Source of the DNA: Halisarca cf. caerulea
Lineage: Eukaryota > Porifera > Demospongiae > Chondrillida > Halisarcidae
DNA: 64,000 nt
NCBI GenBank assembly: GCA_963170055.1
Contig: CAUJGJ010000263.1
Coordinates: 1,861,400 to 1,925,399 of the forward strand
Direction: 5' to 3'
The notes under the pieces are model-generated. The model made no database searches and had not been told where the DNA came from. It worked only from the letters and a program-made list of their open reading frames with translations. How positions within the stretch are numbered: position 1 is the stretch's first letter; each line of letters opens with the position of its first letter. Shown here in pieces: positions 9,251 through 18,414 of this stretch. The position numbers and the translations under genes were made by a program.

Positions 9251-9530
9251 GTGGTACTCGATGTGTAGGACGTAATGGTTCCACTTCCCTGAAATCCTGC
9301 CTGCTCGAGTAGCCTTTCCAATAAGCCACTGAACTGATTGATGTTGTCCATCTCCTCCATGTTGCTGGACCTGTCCTACCAAGATGACCTGAATCTGGTG
9401 CATTGTGGTGCTTGGACTAGTCTGAGTAGTGTCAGTGTTCAGGTGTCCAGCAGCTGATTGGCGCCCGTGGTACTCGTTGTGTAGGATGTAATGGTTCCAC
9501 AGCCCTGAAGTCTTGCCCGCTCGAGTAGCC
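9251..9530 (-). other. Possible coding fragments with a duplicated peptide, minus strand
   Basis: Two 64-bp segments, 9251-9314 and 9467-9530, are about 85% identical and exactly 216 bp (72 codons) apart, so they share a frame. On the minus strand both read LLER/LLEQ-A-G-x-QG-x-GTITSYT-x-STT. Each is preceded by a Met-containing stretch (MDRVDW and MDNINQFSGLLER). A stop codon lies between them, so this would be two exons or decayed duplicated exons. The peptide is not recognised. Confidence 0.3.
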
Positions 9531-9950
9531 AGTCCACCCTGTCCATCAATTGATCTGTTCAAAGTGGCACCTCCCAGTGATGTCTAGTCTGGATCCCCTT
9601 CTGATGATTCCACACATGCAACTGGTCTGACGGTAGACTTGTCGCAGCCTGGCTAAATTTTTGGGGCATGATGTACCTCCCCGTCCTCGTCGGATGCCCT
9701 GGGCACACAAGTTAGTCGTGTGGCAAAGAGAGGTACAAGAATGACTGCTATTTATAGCTATACTGCGTGTTGACAATTACATAGCTAGCATTTAATTTTA
9801 CATATTATGACACTATTTGGTTGGTTCTCTAATACTTTTTGTGTTTTATATATTCACAAACTCTACTTGTTCGGTTGTGTATATATGCTAGGATGTTATG
9901 CATTTTATTGATATACTCAGTTGTTAAATTAAAATATATTTCACTAGTAT
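9531..9950. other. Unannotated stretch
   Basis: I see no supported gene. 9780-9950 is AT-rich. Confidence 0.35.
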
Positions 9951-10275
9951 TCAGACTGAGATTGATTGCATGGTATTTACAACAGGTAGTTGCTATGTAC
10001 AGTAGTTGGTTCACTTGCTCAGTAGCTGGTTGGTGCACCACACCCAAAACAATGCTAGGACTCCACATGGGACCAATGCAGCAATATGTGACAAACTCTG
10101 CAAGATAACTTGTATTGTTGTTAGGTACACCCATTACAGGCTTACTGCATATTCTCTAAATCAATTTGTCACACCTAGTTTCACAAAAATTTCCTTTGAC
10201 AAAAAGTATAGAATTTATGTGGAATTGTTTTCCAGAACCTATACCTTTGAGAATGGCTGATGAAACTTTGGAGTC
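9951..10275 (+). repeat. Duplicated 0.3-kb segment, copy 2
   Basis: The partner of 4767-5074. It probably represents a promoter, 5' UTR and first codons of a gene. This copy keeps an uninterrupted continuation after the ATG (see 10253-10314), whereas copy 1 diverges into minisatellite. Confidence 0.8.
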
Positions 10276-10314
10276 AATTAATGAACGAATACTTAGGCTA
10301 TTACAAACATATAC
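10253..10314 (+). CDS. Candidate first coding exon of an unidentified gene
   Basis: ATG at 10253 opens MADETLESINERILRLLQTY, a helix-like, charged stretch, followed at 10315 by a strong donor GTACGT. If unspliced, the frame runs on to 10402. No downstream exon could be joined with confidence, and the product is not recognised. Conservation of the same start in the 4.8-kb copy (MAYETLES) gives weak support for coding. Confidence 0.3.
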
Positions 10315-10659
10315 GTACGTACATGATTATAATAATCTCAAGTGTAGTGAAAGGAACATTAAAGTGCAGCTCTCTGGGTACATGATAGTTTGCAAGTTTT
10401 GAGGGGTAGCTCAACACACAGTTATGCCTAGCTGCCATTTTGTCAGTCACACTCAACAGTATGCCTACCCCAACAGAACAAAAACAGCAAATAATTATCT
10501 ATTGGTAAATTATTATAATAATCAAGTTACAAGAGTAAAATGAAACGTTTTAGCTAAAATATGCATCATTATGACTGTGTAGTTACTTCTGTACGTGTAG
10601 TGATCTCCTAGCTATAAGTCTGGGTGTGTATCTGTGTGTTGTTCTGATGTTCTTCTGTG
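10315..10659. other. Unannotated stretch
   Basis: AT-rich; no gene or clear repeat seen. Confidence 0.35.
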
Positions 10660-11132
10660 CTAGTGGTGGTGCTTGCTGTGTGTGCAGTGGGTAGTGGTGC
10701 ATGTGTGTCTGGTTGTGCAGCATGTATATGGTGTGGGTACTGTAGAATATGTAGTGTGTACTAATGTATTGCGTGTGGAGTGTAAAATGGTGTAGGGTAT
10801 GGCGCTTATTGTGGCATAGGTGGAGAGTGTGTCATGAATGGTAGTGGCTGTGCATGGTGTGGAGGTACGTGCTGATGACTGAGGGATTGTGGCTGGCGTC
10901 TGGGGTGATGTGCTGGGGATCACAGGAGTTGTGGCTGTCTTGTTGCTAGACACTGAGTGACTATCCTCCTGTCCTTGTGCACTTTCCACCTACAAGGGTA
11001 GTATTCAGTTGTATATATAGGCTTTACCATACACAAGCTTACTATGTGCTTTAGCTCCTTTCTGTTGAGGTGCGGAAAGTTACATCTGTGCTTCTTCTTA
11101 CACCCATTTGTGATGTTAAAGAATTTACACAT
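10660..11132 (-). CDS. Small CCCH zinc-finger protein
   Basis: Exon 11028-11132 begins MCKFFNITNGC and holds Cys2-x8-Cys11-x5-Cys17-x3-His21, the C-x8-C-x5-C-x3-H zinc finger of Tis11-type RNA-binding proteins and related factors. It is followed by a basic stretch (NRKELKH). A donor (GTAAAG) and an acceptor (TTGTAG) define a 38-bp intron at 10990-11027 that joins in phase to exon 10660-10989. The second exon encodes a 109-residue Ser/Thr/Pro/His-rich low-complexity tail ending in His-His-His. The product would be 144 residues. A nearby minus-strand stretch at about 11297 (MSGKGFQFVNNYFDKASK, followed by GTAAGT) may be an upstream exon, but its phase does not fit the acceptor I can see. The zinc finger is clear; the gene model and role in RNA metabolism are inferred. 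Confidence 0.5.
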
Positions 11133-11870
11133 GCAATTTAGTGTTAGTAGACTTTTCTATCGGAAAGGGCCAAACATCATAAATGTACATACATAATACC
11201 AGAACATTTGAAATGCGAGGTGTACTTACTTTGCTGTTTAGGCTTGCTAGCTTTGTCAAAATAATTATTGACAAACTGAAAACCCTTGCCAGACATCCTT
11301 AGACTACAATACTCTGAATGCTATGGCCACTTAGCTGTCCAGCTTTAAATATGTGCATGGATTGCATGGCTGGGGGTTCAGTGGAGGTATGATTTTGATG
11401 AACTGTTTACCATCTGTTTAGGCTAGGCAATGCTATTAGAGCTTGGGACTGTAAGGTGCTTATGAGAAATTATTTGTGCAGGAACTCTGCAACTGCCATG
11501 TTACTTTGATAAGGGGCAAGGAGAAACGGCGGAAAAAACAGAAATGGCAAAATGGCTGAAACATGCAGTGGAAATGCTCTCAGTAAGCATTTGCCATATA
11601 TTGTTTGACCCCACCCACATGCCCACATGTATCTACATACTACACAGTCCCACCTAGTGATTGTCACTGTAAATAGTTTAGGTGAAAGTGATGTATACAC
11701 AATTGGCCAAAAGAAGACATTGTACTGTAGTGAAACGTATTGTAGGGTATATACATATATAACATAAACATTTTACAGTTAATTGTATTTAATGCAAACA
11801 TATGCAAAATTTGAGCCATGTGTACACTTGCACACCCACCCACACAACACACACAACACACGCACACATG
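11133..11870. other. Unannotated stretch upstream of the CCCH gene
   Basis: Apart from the possible minus-strand exon around 11230-11297, I see no gene. It ends in CA-rich sequence. Confidence 0.35.
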
Positions 11871-11902
11871 CACAGACACACACACACACACACACACACA
11901 CA
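11826..11902. repeat. CA-rich microsatellite
   Basis: Imperfect CACA/CACC from 11830, then a pure CA run at about 11876-11902 that passes directly into the first 63-bp satellite unit (CATGGCTTCC). Confidence 0.9.
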
Positions 11903-12140
11903 TGGCTTCCTGCATCAAATAACACTTCCTGTGAAAAAAAATTTCAAGTTCTGATGTGGCCACATGGCTTCCCGCATCAAAGTGAATACTTGCTGTGGAA
12001 AAGATTTCAATTTGTGATTTGACCATAAGGCTACCCGCATCAAAGGAACAACTTCCTGTGATAAAAATGTCAATTTCTGACATGGAAAATAGCTTCCTGC
12101 ATAAAGAAAAACTTCCTGTCAAAAAATTTCAATTTCCCAC
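11901..12140 (+). repeat. 63-bp satellite, left flank (about four diverged units)
   Basis: Units start near 11901, 11963, 12025 and 12085 with the core GGCTTCCYGCATCAAA and CTTCCTGTG, in the same orientation as the large array at 14147-16512. They are much more diverged than that array. The block ends at TTAA (12141), where the transposon begins. Confidence 0.85.
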
Positions 12141-14146
12141 TTAAAGGGCCACTGACACGTTCATACAAGTTGGGTTTAAATGGTAGATATACCCATCAAA
12201 TTACCAAAACATGGCGAAAAATCGGCTCCAATTCTTCCTTGAATGAGAAAATAGTCAACTTCCGGTCAAAACCTTTACCAAAACCTCCATTCCGGATATG
12301 ACGTATATAACAGATCCGTTTGACGTCACTACTTCGTTTAGTATGGCTACTCGCGCTGAAATGACGCAAGTTTAAACAACTGAAAATCGCCGAGCGTAAG
12401 GATGCCACAGGCCTGCGTGGCAGCAGGTTGTTCCCGAACCAAAAGTGACGGTGTCAGCTTGCATTCGTTCCCAAAAGACGAGGCTTTGCGGAAGAAATGG
12501 ACGACAGCCGTTCGCGTGCACCGCGCCAAGTGGGAAGGACCTTCGGAGCGATCAACGCTCTGTAGTCTTCATTTCACGAAGGACTGCTACGACATGGAGA
12601 TTGAGATGAGGATCAAATTGGGCCTGAGTAACAAGAAAATCGATTTGAAGCCTGGTTCTATCCCTACGTTGTTCCCATCGGCAAGCGATATTCGATCTGG
12701 CTCAATGACATGGTGTTCAAGATCACTCCACCGCCAAGTGTGCGCAGGAGTTGTAAATTCGGGAGAAAGCTCAAGTTCCAGAATGGCTTTTCGTAAAAGA
12801 CAGAGATCACAGGTATAATTGAGAAATGTCTCAAAGTCTACATAAGTGTAGTCAATAATTAAGCTTTAATGTCACAACCTCAAAATCTAGATTGCCGATG
12901 AAGCTCTTGCATTACATGATGTCGACAAGAAACCAGAGGATTCGAAAGGGAGTTCATCAAAGAGTGTTCAAGCAAGAATACGTCCTAAAATGTTTAGCAG
13001 AGGTATGTTGAACTAAGTCAGTAGTGGGTATATGACAATTTTACGTATAATTTCTCACTGAACATCTATAGGATGTCAAGCCACTCCAGTTTCTGATAGC
13101 CAACCACATACACGCAGCATTGGTGTGCAATGTACGCTGCTGGAATCTCCATTCCCACTACATTCTACTCCAAATGCTAGTGATGATGAGTCGGACATTG
13201 GATGTAACTTGCAAGCTGATGACACATTCCAGATGGACGTGGATACTGATATCATGGAGGAAGAAGATGGTGCTTTCACATCTGATGAAGAAAATGATTT
13301 AGTGCCAGGGTGAGACAAGTGTTCACATGTAATTAGTGCAACCTCATGTGAAATAGACTTGGAACATTTTAATTTGACAGAGACACAATTGGTACCTATC
13401 AAGAACAAAAGTTCTTTGTGTACTACTCTGCACTCCTGGAGCTATTACATCAGTGCCCCAAGTGTACTTGCACTTGTTCAAATGTATTTCGTCAGCTGGG
13501 CACTTGCATCATTGTAGCACAAAGATGCACAACCTGCACCTTTACAAGGACTTGGCATAGTCAGCCTATAGAGAGAAACAAGCCACTCGGGAATCTGTTC
13601 CTCTCGGCATCCATGCTGTTCTCCGGTGTATCGCCTGCCAAATTTATTCGTGCCCTCGAGTTTTTTTCGTGCATTTCTTTTGACGAACGGACGTTTTATC
13701 GTTACCAAAGGTATTACCTGCAGCCAGCTGTGAGTGCAGTGTGGGAACGCCAGCAGACCACTCTCATCAAAGATGTAAAGACCCGAGGTCAACCATTGAC
13801 CCTGGGAGGAGACGGTCGAGCTGACAGCCCAGGCCATTCTGCCAAGTATGGCTCGTACAGTGTCCTGGATTTTGAAAGTGGTAAAGTTCTTGACATTTGG
13901 CTAATTCAGGTTAGAGTGCATGGTCATGAATTATACTGTTAGTCAGTCACTATGACATTATTTATTGTTTACACTTTAGAGCAATGAGGTGGCTAGCAGC
14001 AACCATATGGAGAAAGAAGGACTGATTCGATGCCTAAGGTTTTTACAGAGCAATGGTTTCACTATACAAACCTTGGTTACAGATCGGCACAGACAAATTG
14101 GGAAGTGGATGCGTGAGGAGCTCCCCCAAGTTAACCATGTTTTCCG
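12141..14146 (+). mobile_element. THAP-domain DNA transposon, 3'-truncated (Kolobok-like candidate)
   Basis: The left border is TTAA (12141-12144) followed by AGGGCCACTGACACG, which looks like a terminal repeat next to a TTAA target duplication. TTAA targets and THAP-bearing DDE transposases are known for Kolobok elements, so I favour that superfamily, without proof. Promoter-like signals are GTATATAA at about 12302 and a full CRE palindrome TGACGTCA at 12321-12328. At 14147 the element passes mid-exon into the 63-bp satellite, and no right terminal repeat (reverse complement of AGGGCCACTG) is seen in the window. Confidence 0.6.
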
Positions 14147-14435
14147 CATGGCTTCCCGCATCAAAGGGAACACTTCCTGTGATAAAAATTTCACTATCCC
14201 ACGCCACCACATGGATTCCCACTTCAAAGGGAACCCTTCCTTTGGTGAACATTTCAATTTCCCATGCCTCCACATGGTTTCCCGCTTTAAAGGGAACACT
14301 TCCTTTGGTGAACATTTCAATTTCCCATGCCTCCACATGGTTTCCCGCATCAAAGGGAACACTTCCTGTGGTGAACATTTCAATTTCCCACTCCTCCACA
14401 TGGTTTCCCGCATGAAAGGGAAATCTTCCTTGTGA
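12402..14435 (+). pseudogene. THAP-domain DDE transposase, truncated and fused to satellite sequence
   Basis: Five exons join in phase with GT-AG borders: 12402-12812, 12891-13002, 13072-13309, 13381-13909 and 13980-14435. The frame has 581 codons, of which about 486 are transposase. Residues 5-57 form a C2CH THAP zinc finger (Cys5, Cys10, Cys54, His57, with Trp33 and the HSFP motif), followed by LKPGSIPTLFP. An acidic linker comes next. Then a CPKC/CTTC zinc-ribbon-like pair (about residues 279-306) and a catalytic region follow, with LGGDGRADSPGHSAKYG (Asp398) and LVTDRHRQI (Asp465). The third acidic residue is absent, because at 14147, just after VNHVF, the frame enters the 63-bp satellite. 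It then reads repeating HMVSR-x-KGN peptides to a stop at 14433-14435. The protein would lack a complete DDE triad. No premature stop precedes the junction, so the loss appears recent. Confidence 0.75.
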
Positions 14436-16512
14436 AAGTTTCAATTTCCCACGCCTCCATGTAGCTTCCCACATCAAAGTATACACTTCCTGTGGTGAAC
14501 ATTTCAATTTTAAAATACTCTAGATGAATTCCAGCATCAAAGGGAACACTTCCTGTATTGAAATTTAAATTTTACATGCCACCACATGGCTTCCCGCATT
14601 ACAGAGAAGACTTCCTGAGGTGAAATTTTAAATTTCCCACGCCTCCACATGGCTTCCCGCATCAAAGGGAACACTTCCTGAGGTGAAAATTTACATTTCC
14701 CACGCCACCACATGGCTTCCTGCATAAAAAGGAACACATCCTGAGGTGAAAATTTACATTTCCCACGCCACCACATGGCTTCCCACATCGAAGGGAACAC
14801 ATTGTGAGGTGAAAATTTACATTTCCCACGCCACCACATGGCTTCCCACATCAAAGGGAACACATCCTGAGGTGAAAATTTACATTTCCCACGCCACTAC
14901 ATGGCTTCCCGCATCAAAGGGAACACATTGTGAGGTGAAAATTTTCATTTCCCACGCCACCACATGGCTTCCTACATCAAAGGGAACACATTGTGAGGTG
15001 AAAATTTTCATTTCCCACACCATCACATGGCTTCCCGCATCAAATGGAACACTTCCTGAGGTGAAAAATTTCATTTCCCACACCACCACATGGCTTCCCA
15101 CATCAAAGGGAACACATTGTAAGGTGAAAATTTACATTTCTCACGCCACCACATGGCTTCCCGCATCAAAGACAACACATTGTGAGGTGAAAATTTACAT
15201 TTCCTACTTCACCACATGGCTTCCCACGTCAAAGGGAACACTTCCTGAGGTGAAAATTTTCATTTCCCACGCTACCACATGACTTCCCACATCGAAGGGA
15301 ACACTTCCTGAGGTGTAAATTTACAATTCCCACGCCACCACATGGCTTCCCGAATCAAAGGGAACACATCGTGAGGTGAAAATTTACATTTCCCACGCCA
15401 ACACATGGCTTCCCACATCAAAAGAACACATCGTGAGGTAAAATTTACATTTCCGTCGCCACCACATGGCTTCCCGCATTAAAGGGAACACATTGCAAGG
15501 TGAAAATTTACATTTCCCACTTCACTACATGGCTTCCCACATCAAAAGGAACACTTCCTGGAGTGAAAATTTTCATTTCCAACGCCACCACATGGCTACC
15601 CACATCAAAGGGAACTCATCCTGAGGTGAAAATTTACAATTCCCACTTCACAACATGGCTTCCCACATCAAAGAGAACACTTCCTGAGGTGTAAATTTTC
15701 ATTTGCCACGCAACCACATGGCTTCCCACATCAAAAGGAACACATTGTAAGGTGAAATTTACATTTCCCATGCCACCACATGGCTTCCCGCATCAAAGGG
15801 AACACATCGTGAGGTGAAAATTCACATTTCCCACGCCACCATATGGCTTCCCGCATCAAAGGCAAAACATCCTGAGGTGAAAATTTACATTTACCACGCC
15901 ACAACATGGCTTCCCACATCAAAGGGAACACATCCTGAGGTGAAAATTTACAATTCCCACTTCACCACAAGGCTACCCACATCAAAAAAACACTTCCTGA
16001 GGTCATAATATTCATTTCCCACGCAACCACATGACTTCCCACATCAAAGAGAACACACCCTGAGGTAAAAATTCACATTTCCTACGCTACCACATGGCTT
16101 CCTACATCGAAGGGAACACATCCTGAGGTGAAAATTTTCATTTCCCACCCCACCACATGGCTTCCTGCATCAAAGGGAACACATTGTGAGGTGAAAAATT
16201 TCATTTCCCACGCCACCACATGGCTTCCCACATCAAAGGGAACACATAGTGAGATGTAAATTTACATATACCACACAACCATATGGCTTCCCGCATTAAG
16301 GGAACACTTCCTGAGGTGGAAATTTTCACTTCCCACTTCATCACAAGGCTACCCACATAAAAAAACACTTCCTGAGGTGAAAACTTACATTTACCACTTC
16401 ACCACATGGCTTCCCATATCAAAGAGAACACATCCTGAGGTGAAAATTTACATTTCCCACACGACCACAAGGCTTCCCACATCAAAGGGAACACTTCCAG
16501 AAGGTGAAAATT
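14147..16512 (+). repeat. 63-bp satellite array (about 37 units)
   Basis: Units start with CATGGCTTCCCRCATCAAAG, followed by GGAACACWTCCTGAGGTGAA, AATTTACATT and TCCCACGCCAC. Starts at 14147, 14210, 14648, 14711 and 14774 confirm a 63-bp period. Sixty-three is a multiple of three, so long open frames with a 21-residue period run through both strands, such as KIYISHATTWLPTSKGTH at 14746-15282. They are periodic artefacts. Units near the transposase junction carry GGTTTCCCGC and CTTTGGTGAACATTTC variants. The array ends at 16512, directly joined to the 104-bp satellite. Confidence 0.95.
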
Positions 16513-17136
16513 GGGAATGTGCGTGGTGCTAGTGCCAAATATTGGTCTTAGAACCACCATATCCAACACAACACAAATACACCCACAGCACTTCAGAAAC
16601 TTCATGTGTGTCCACTGGGAATGTGCGTGGTGGTAGTGCCAAATATTGGTCTTAACACCAACATATTTAACACTACACACATACGCCCAAACACTTCAGA
16701 AACTTCATGTTATTCTACTGGGAATGTACGTGGTGCTAGTGCCAAATATTTGTAGTAGCACCAGCATATCCAACACTACACAAATGCGCTCACAGAACTT
16801 CAGAAACTTCATGTGTATCCACTGACAATATGCGTGGTGCTAGTGCCAAATATTTGATCTTAGAACCACCATATCCAACACTACACAAATACGACCACAG
16901 CACTTCAGAAACTTCATGTGTGTCCACTGGGAATGTGCGTGGTGCTAGTGCAAAATATTGGTCTTAACACCAGCATATTTAACACTACACACATACACCC
17001 ACAACACTTCAGAAACTTCATGTTATTCCACTGGGAATGTGCGTGGTGCTAGTGCCAAATATTTGTATTAGCACCAGCATATCCAATACTACACAAATAC
17101 GCCCACAGCACTTGAGTAACTTAATGCGTGTCCACT
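16513..17136 (-). repeat. 104-bp satellite, inverted block, part 1 (about six diverged monomers)
   Basis: The same monomer as the main array but reverse-complemented (GGGAATGTGCGTGGTGCTAG and onward). Monomers differ from each other at many positions, unlike the homogeneous interior after 19.3 kb. The block is cut at 17136 by an inserted element. Confidence 0.93.
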
Positions 17137-17891
17137 CGCAGTTATGTTATGTCCCAATCCAGCCAAAAGCGCGACGTTATCTGGCTTCACGCAATGAATT
17201 TCATTATAGTGGACAACGCGTGGGTTTGTCACACGCTTATAGTTTGTTTTAGTGATGATATCATTTGCAAGCGGGACATATACGTCAGTATACAAGAAAG
17301 ATGTTCATGGAACATGTGACAACACGTGACTCAGCCTGGAAATACAGTTCTGTTCGACAAGAAAACTTTATCGAAAAAGGCGGTGGTAGAAATCTCGGCT
17401 TTTAGCTTTGAAACTTTGATATATTGTTACTAAAGGACCAAACCCTCAGAATCGAATCTTGGGGTAATGTACGTTGCTCCGTTCGGTTTATGTCCAACAT
17501 CTTATAGCTGGGAACCTTGTTTTTGGGAAAAAAAACTGGACATAACAGCCATGGAGTGGAGGATCATCCCCCAAGATTCAATTTAGTAAGTTTTCAATCT
17601 GTGTTTTCTTTTGAACCTACCTTTGTGTCCAAAAGCCGAGATCCTAACCACCGCCTTTTTGCATTTTTAAATATTTGCGTATGGTGTAAGAAAACTCATT
17701 ACGAACGAATTGCAGAGGTTAGAACTAGCTTTGTTGCTTTCGAAGCCAAGTATATATGTGTCAGATGCCATTGTGGCCATTTTCAGAAAGTCTGCTTACA
17801 TTTGAACGAAGATCGAAGCAAAAAATTATAGTACCTCATAGTCGTCAGCCATTTTGTTTTATGTCCAGAAATCGGAAATAACATACCTACG
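17137..17891. mobile_element. 755-bp inverted-repeat element inserted in the 104-bp satellite
   Basis: The ends are imperfect 18-bp inverted repeats (17137-17154 against 17874-17891, 15 of 18 matching, core TATGTTAT). Satellite CT occurs on both sides (17135-17136 and 17892-17893), so at most a 2-bp target duplication is visible. Inside is a long diverged foldback. AAAAAGGCGGTGGT at 17374-17387 pairs with 17647-17660, CTCGGCTTTT pairs with AAAAGCCGAG, and GAATCTTGGG pairs with CCCAAGATTC at matching distances (50 and 51 bp). TTATGTCC pairs with GGACATAA. The axis is near 17525. The open frame at 17517-17831 is not recognised. The superfamily is unknown. Confidence 0.65.
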
Positions 17892-18400
17892 CTGGGAATG
17901 TGCGTGGTGTTAGTACCAAATATTGGTCTTAGAAACACCATTTCATACACTACACAAATGCGCTCACAGAACTTCAGAAACTTCATGTGTATCCACACAC
18001 AATGTGCAAGGTGCTACTGTCAAATATTGGTGTTAGACCCACCATATCCAACACTACAAAAAAAACGCCCACAGATCTTCAGAAACTTCATGCGTATCCA
18101 CTGAACACGTGGTTGGTGCTAGTGCCAAATATTGGTCTTAGAACCACCATATCCGACACTACACAAATACGACAACAGCACTTCAGAAACTTCATGTATG
18201 TAAACGGGGAATGTGAGTGGTGCAAGTGCCAAATATTGGTCTCAACACCAGCGTATTAAACACTACACAAATACGCTCATAACACTTCAGAAACTTCATG
18301 TTATTCCACTGGGAATGTGCGTGGTGCTAGTGAAAAATATTTGTATTAGCACCAGCATATCCAATACTACACAAATACGCCCACAGCACTTCAGAAACTT
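17892..18400 (-). repeat. 104-bp satellite, inverted block, part 2 (about five monomers)
   Basis: A continuation of the block broken by the insertion at 17137-17891, still in reverse orientation and diverged. It ends at the head-to-head junction. Confidence 0.93.
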
Positions 18401-18414
18401 AAGTGCTGTGGGCG
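18378..18414. repeat. Head-to-head inversion junction of the 104-bp satellite
   Basis: CGCCCACAGCACTT (18378-18391) and its exact reverse complement (18401-18414) flank a 9-bp spacer. Left of this point all monomers are reversed; right of it all are forward. The first forward monomers (18401-19300) are also diverged. Confidence 0.9.

Noticed and set aside
14537..16008. Long open frames with a 21-residue period (ISHATTWLPTSKGTH and others)
   Set aside because: A by-product of the 63-bp period, which is divisible by three. Frames are open on both strands with no start context, introns or domain.
17517..17831. 104-codon frame inside the 755-bp inserted element
   Set aside because: No recognisable domain, and it lies across the right arm of the foldback. 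Kept only as part of the element.
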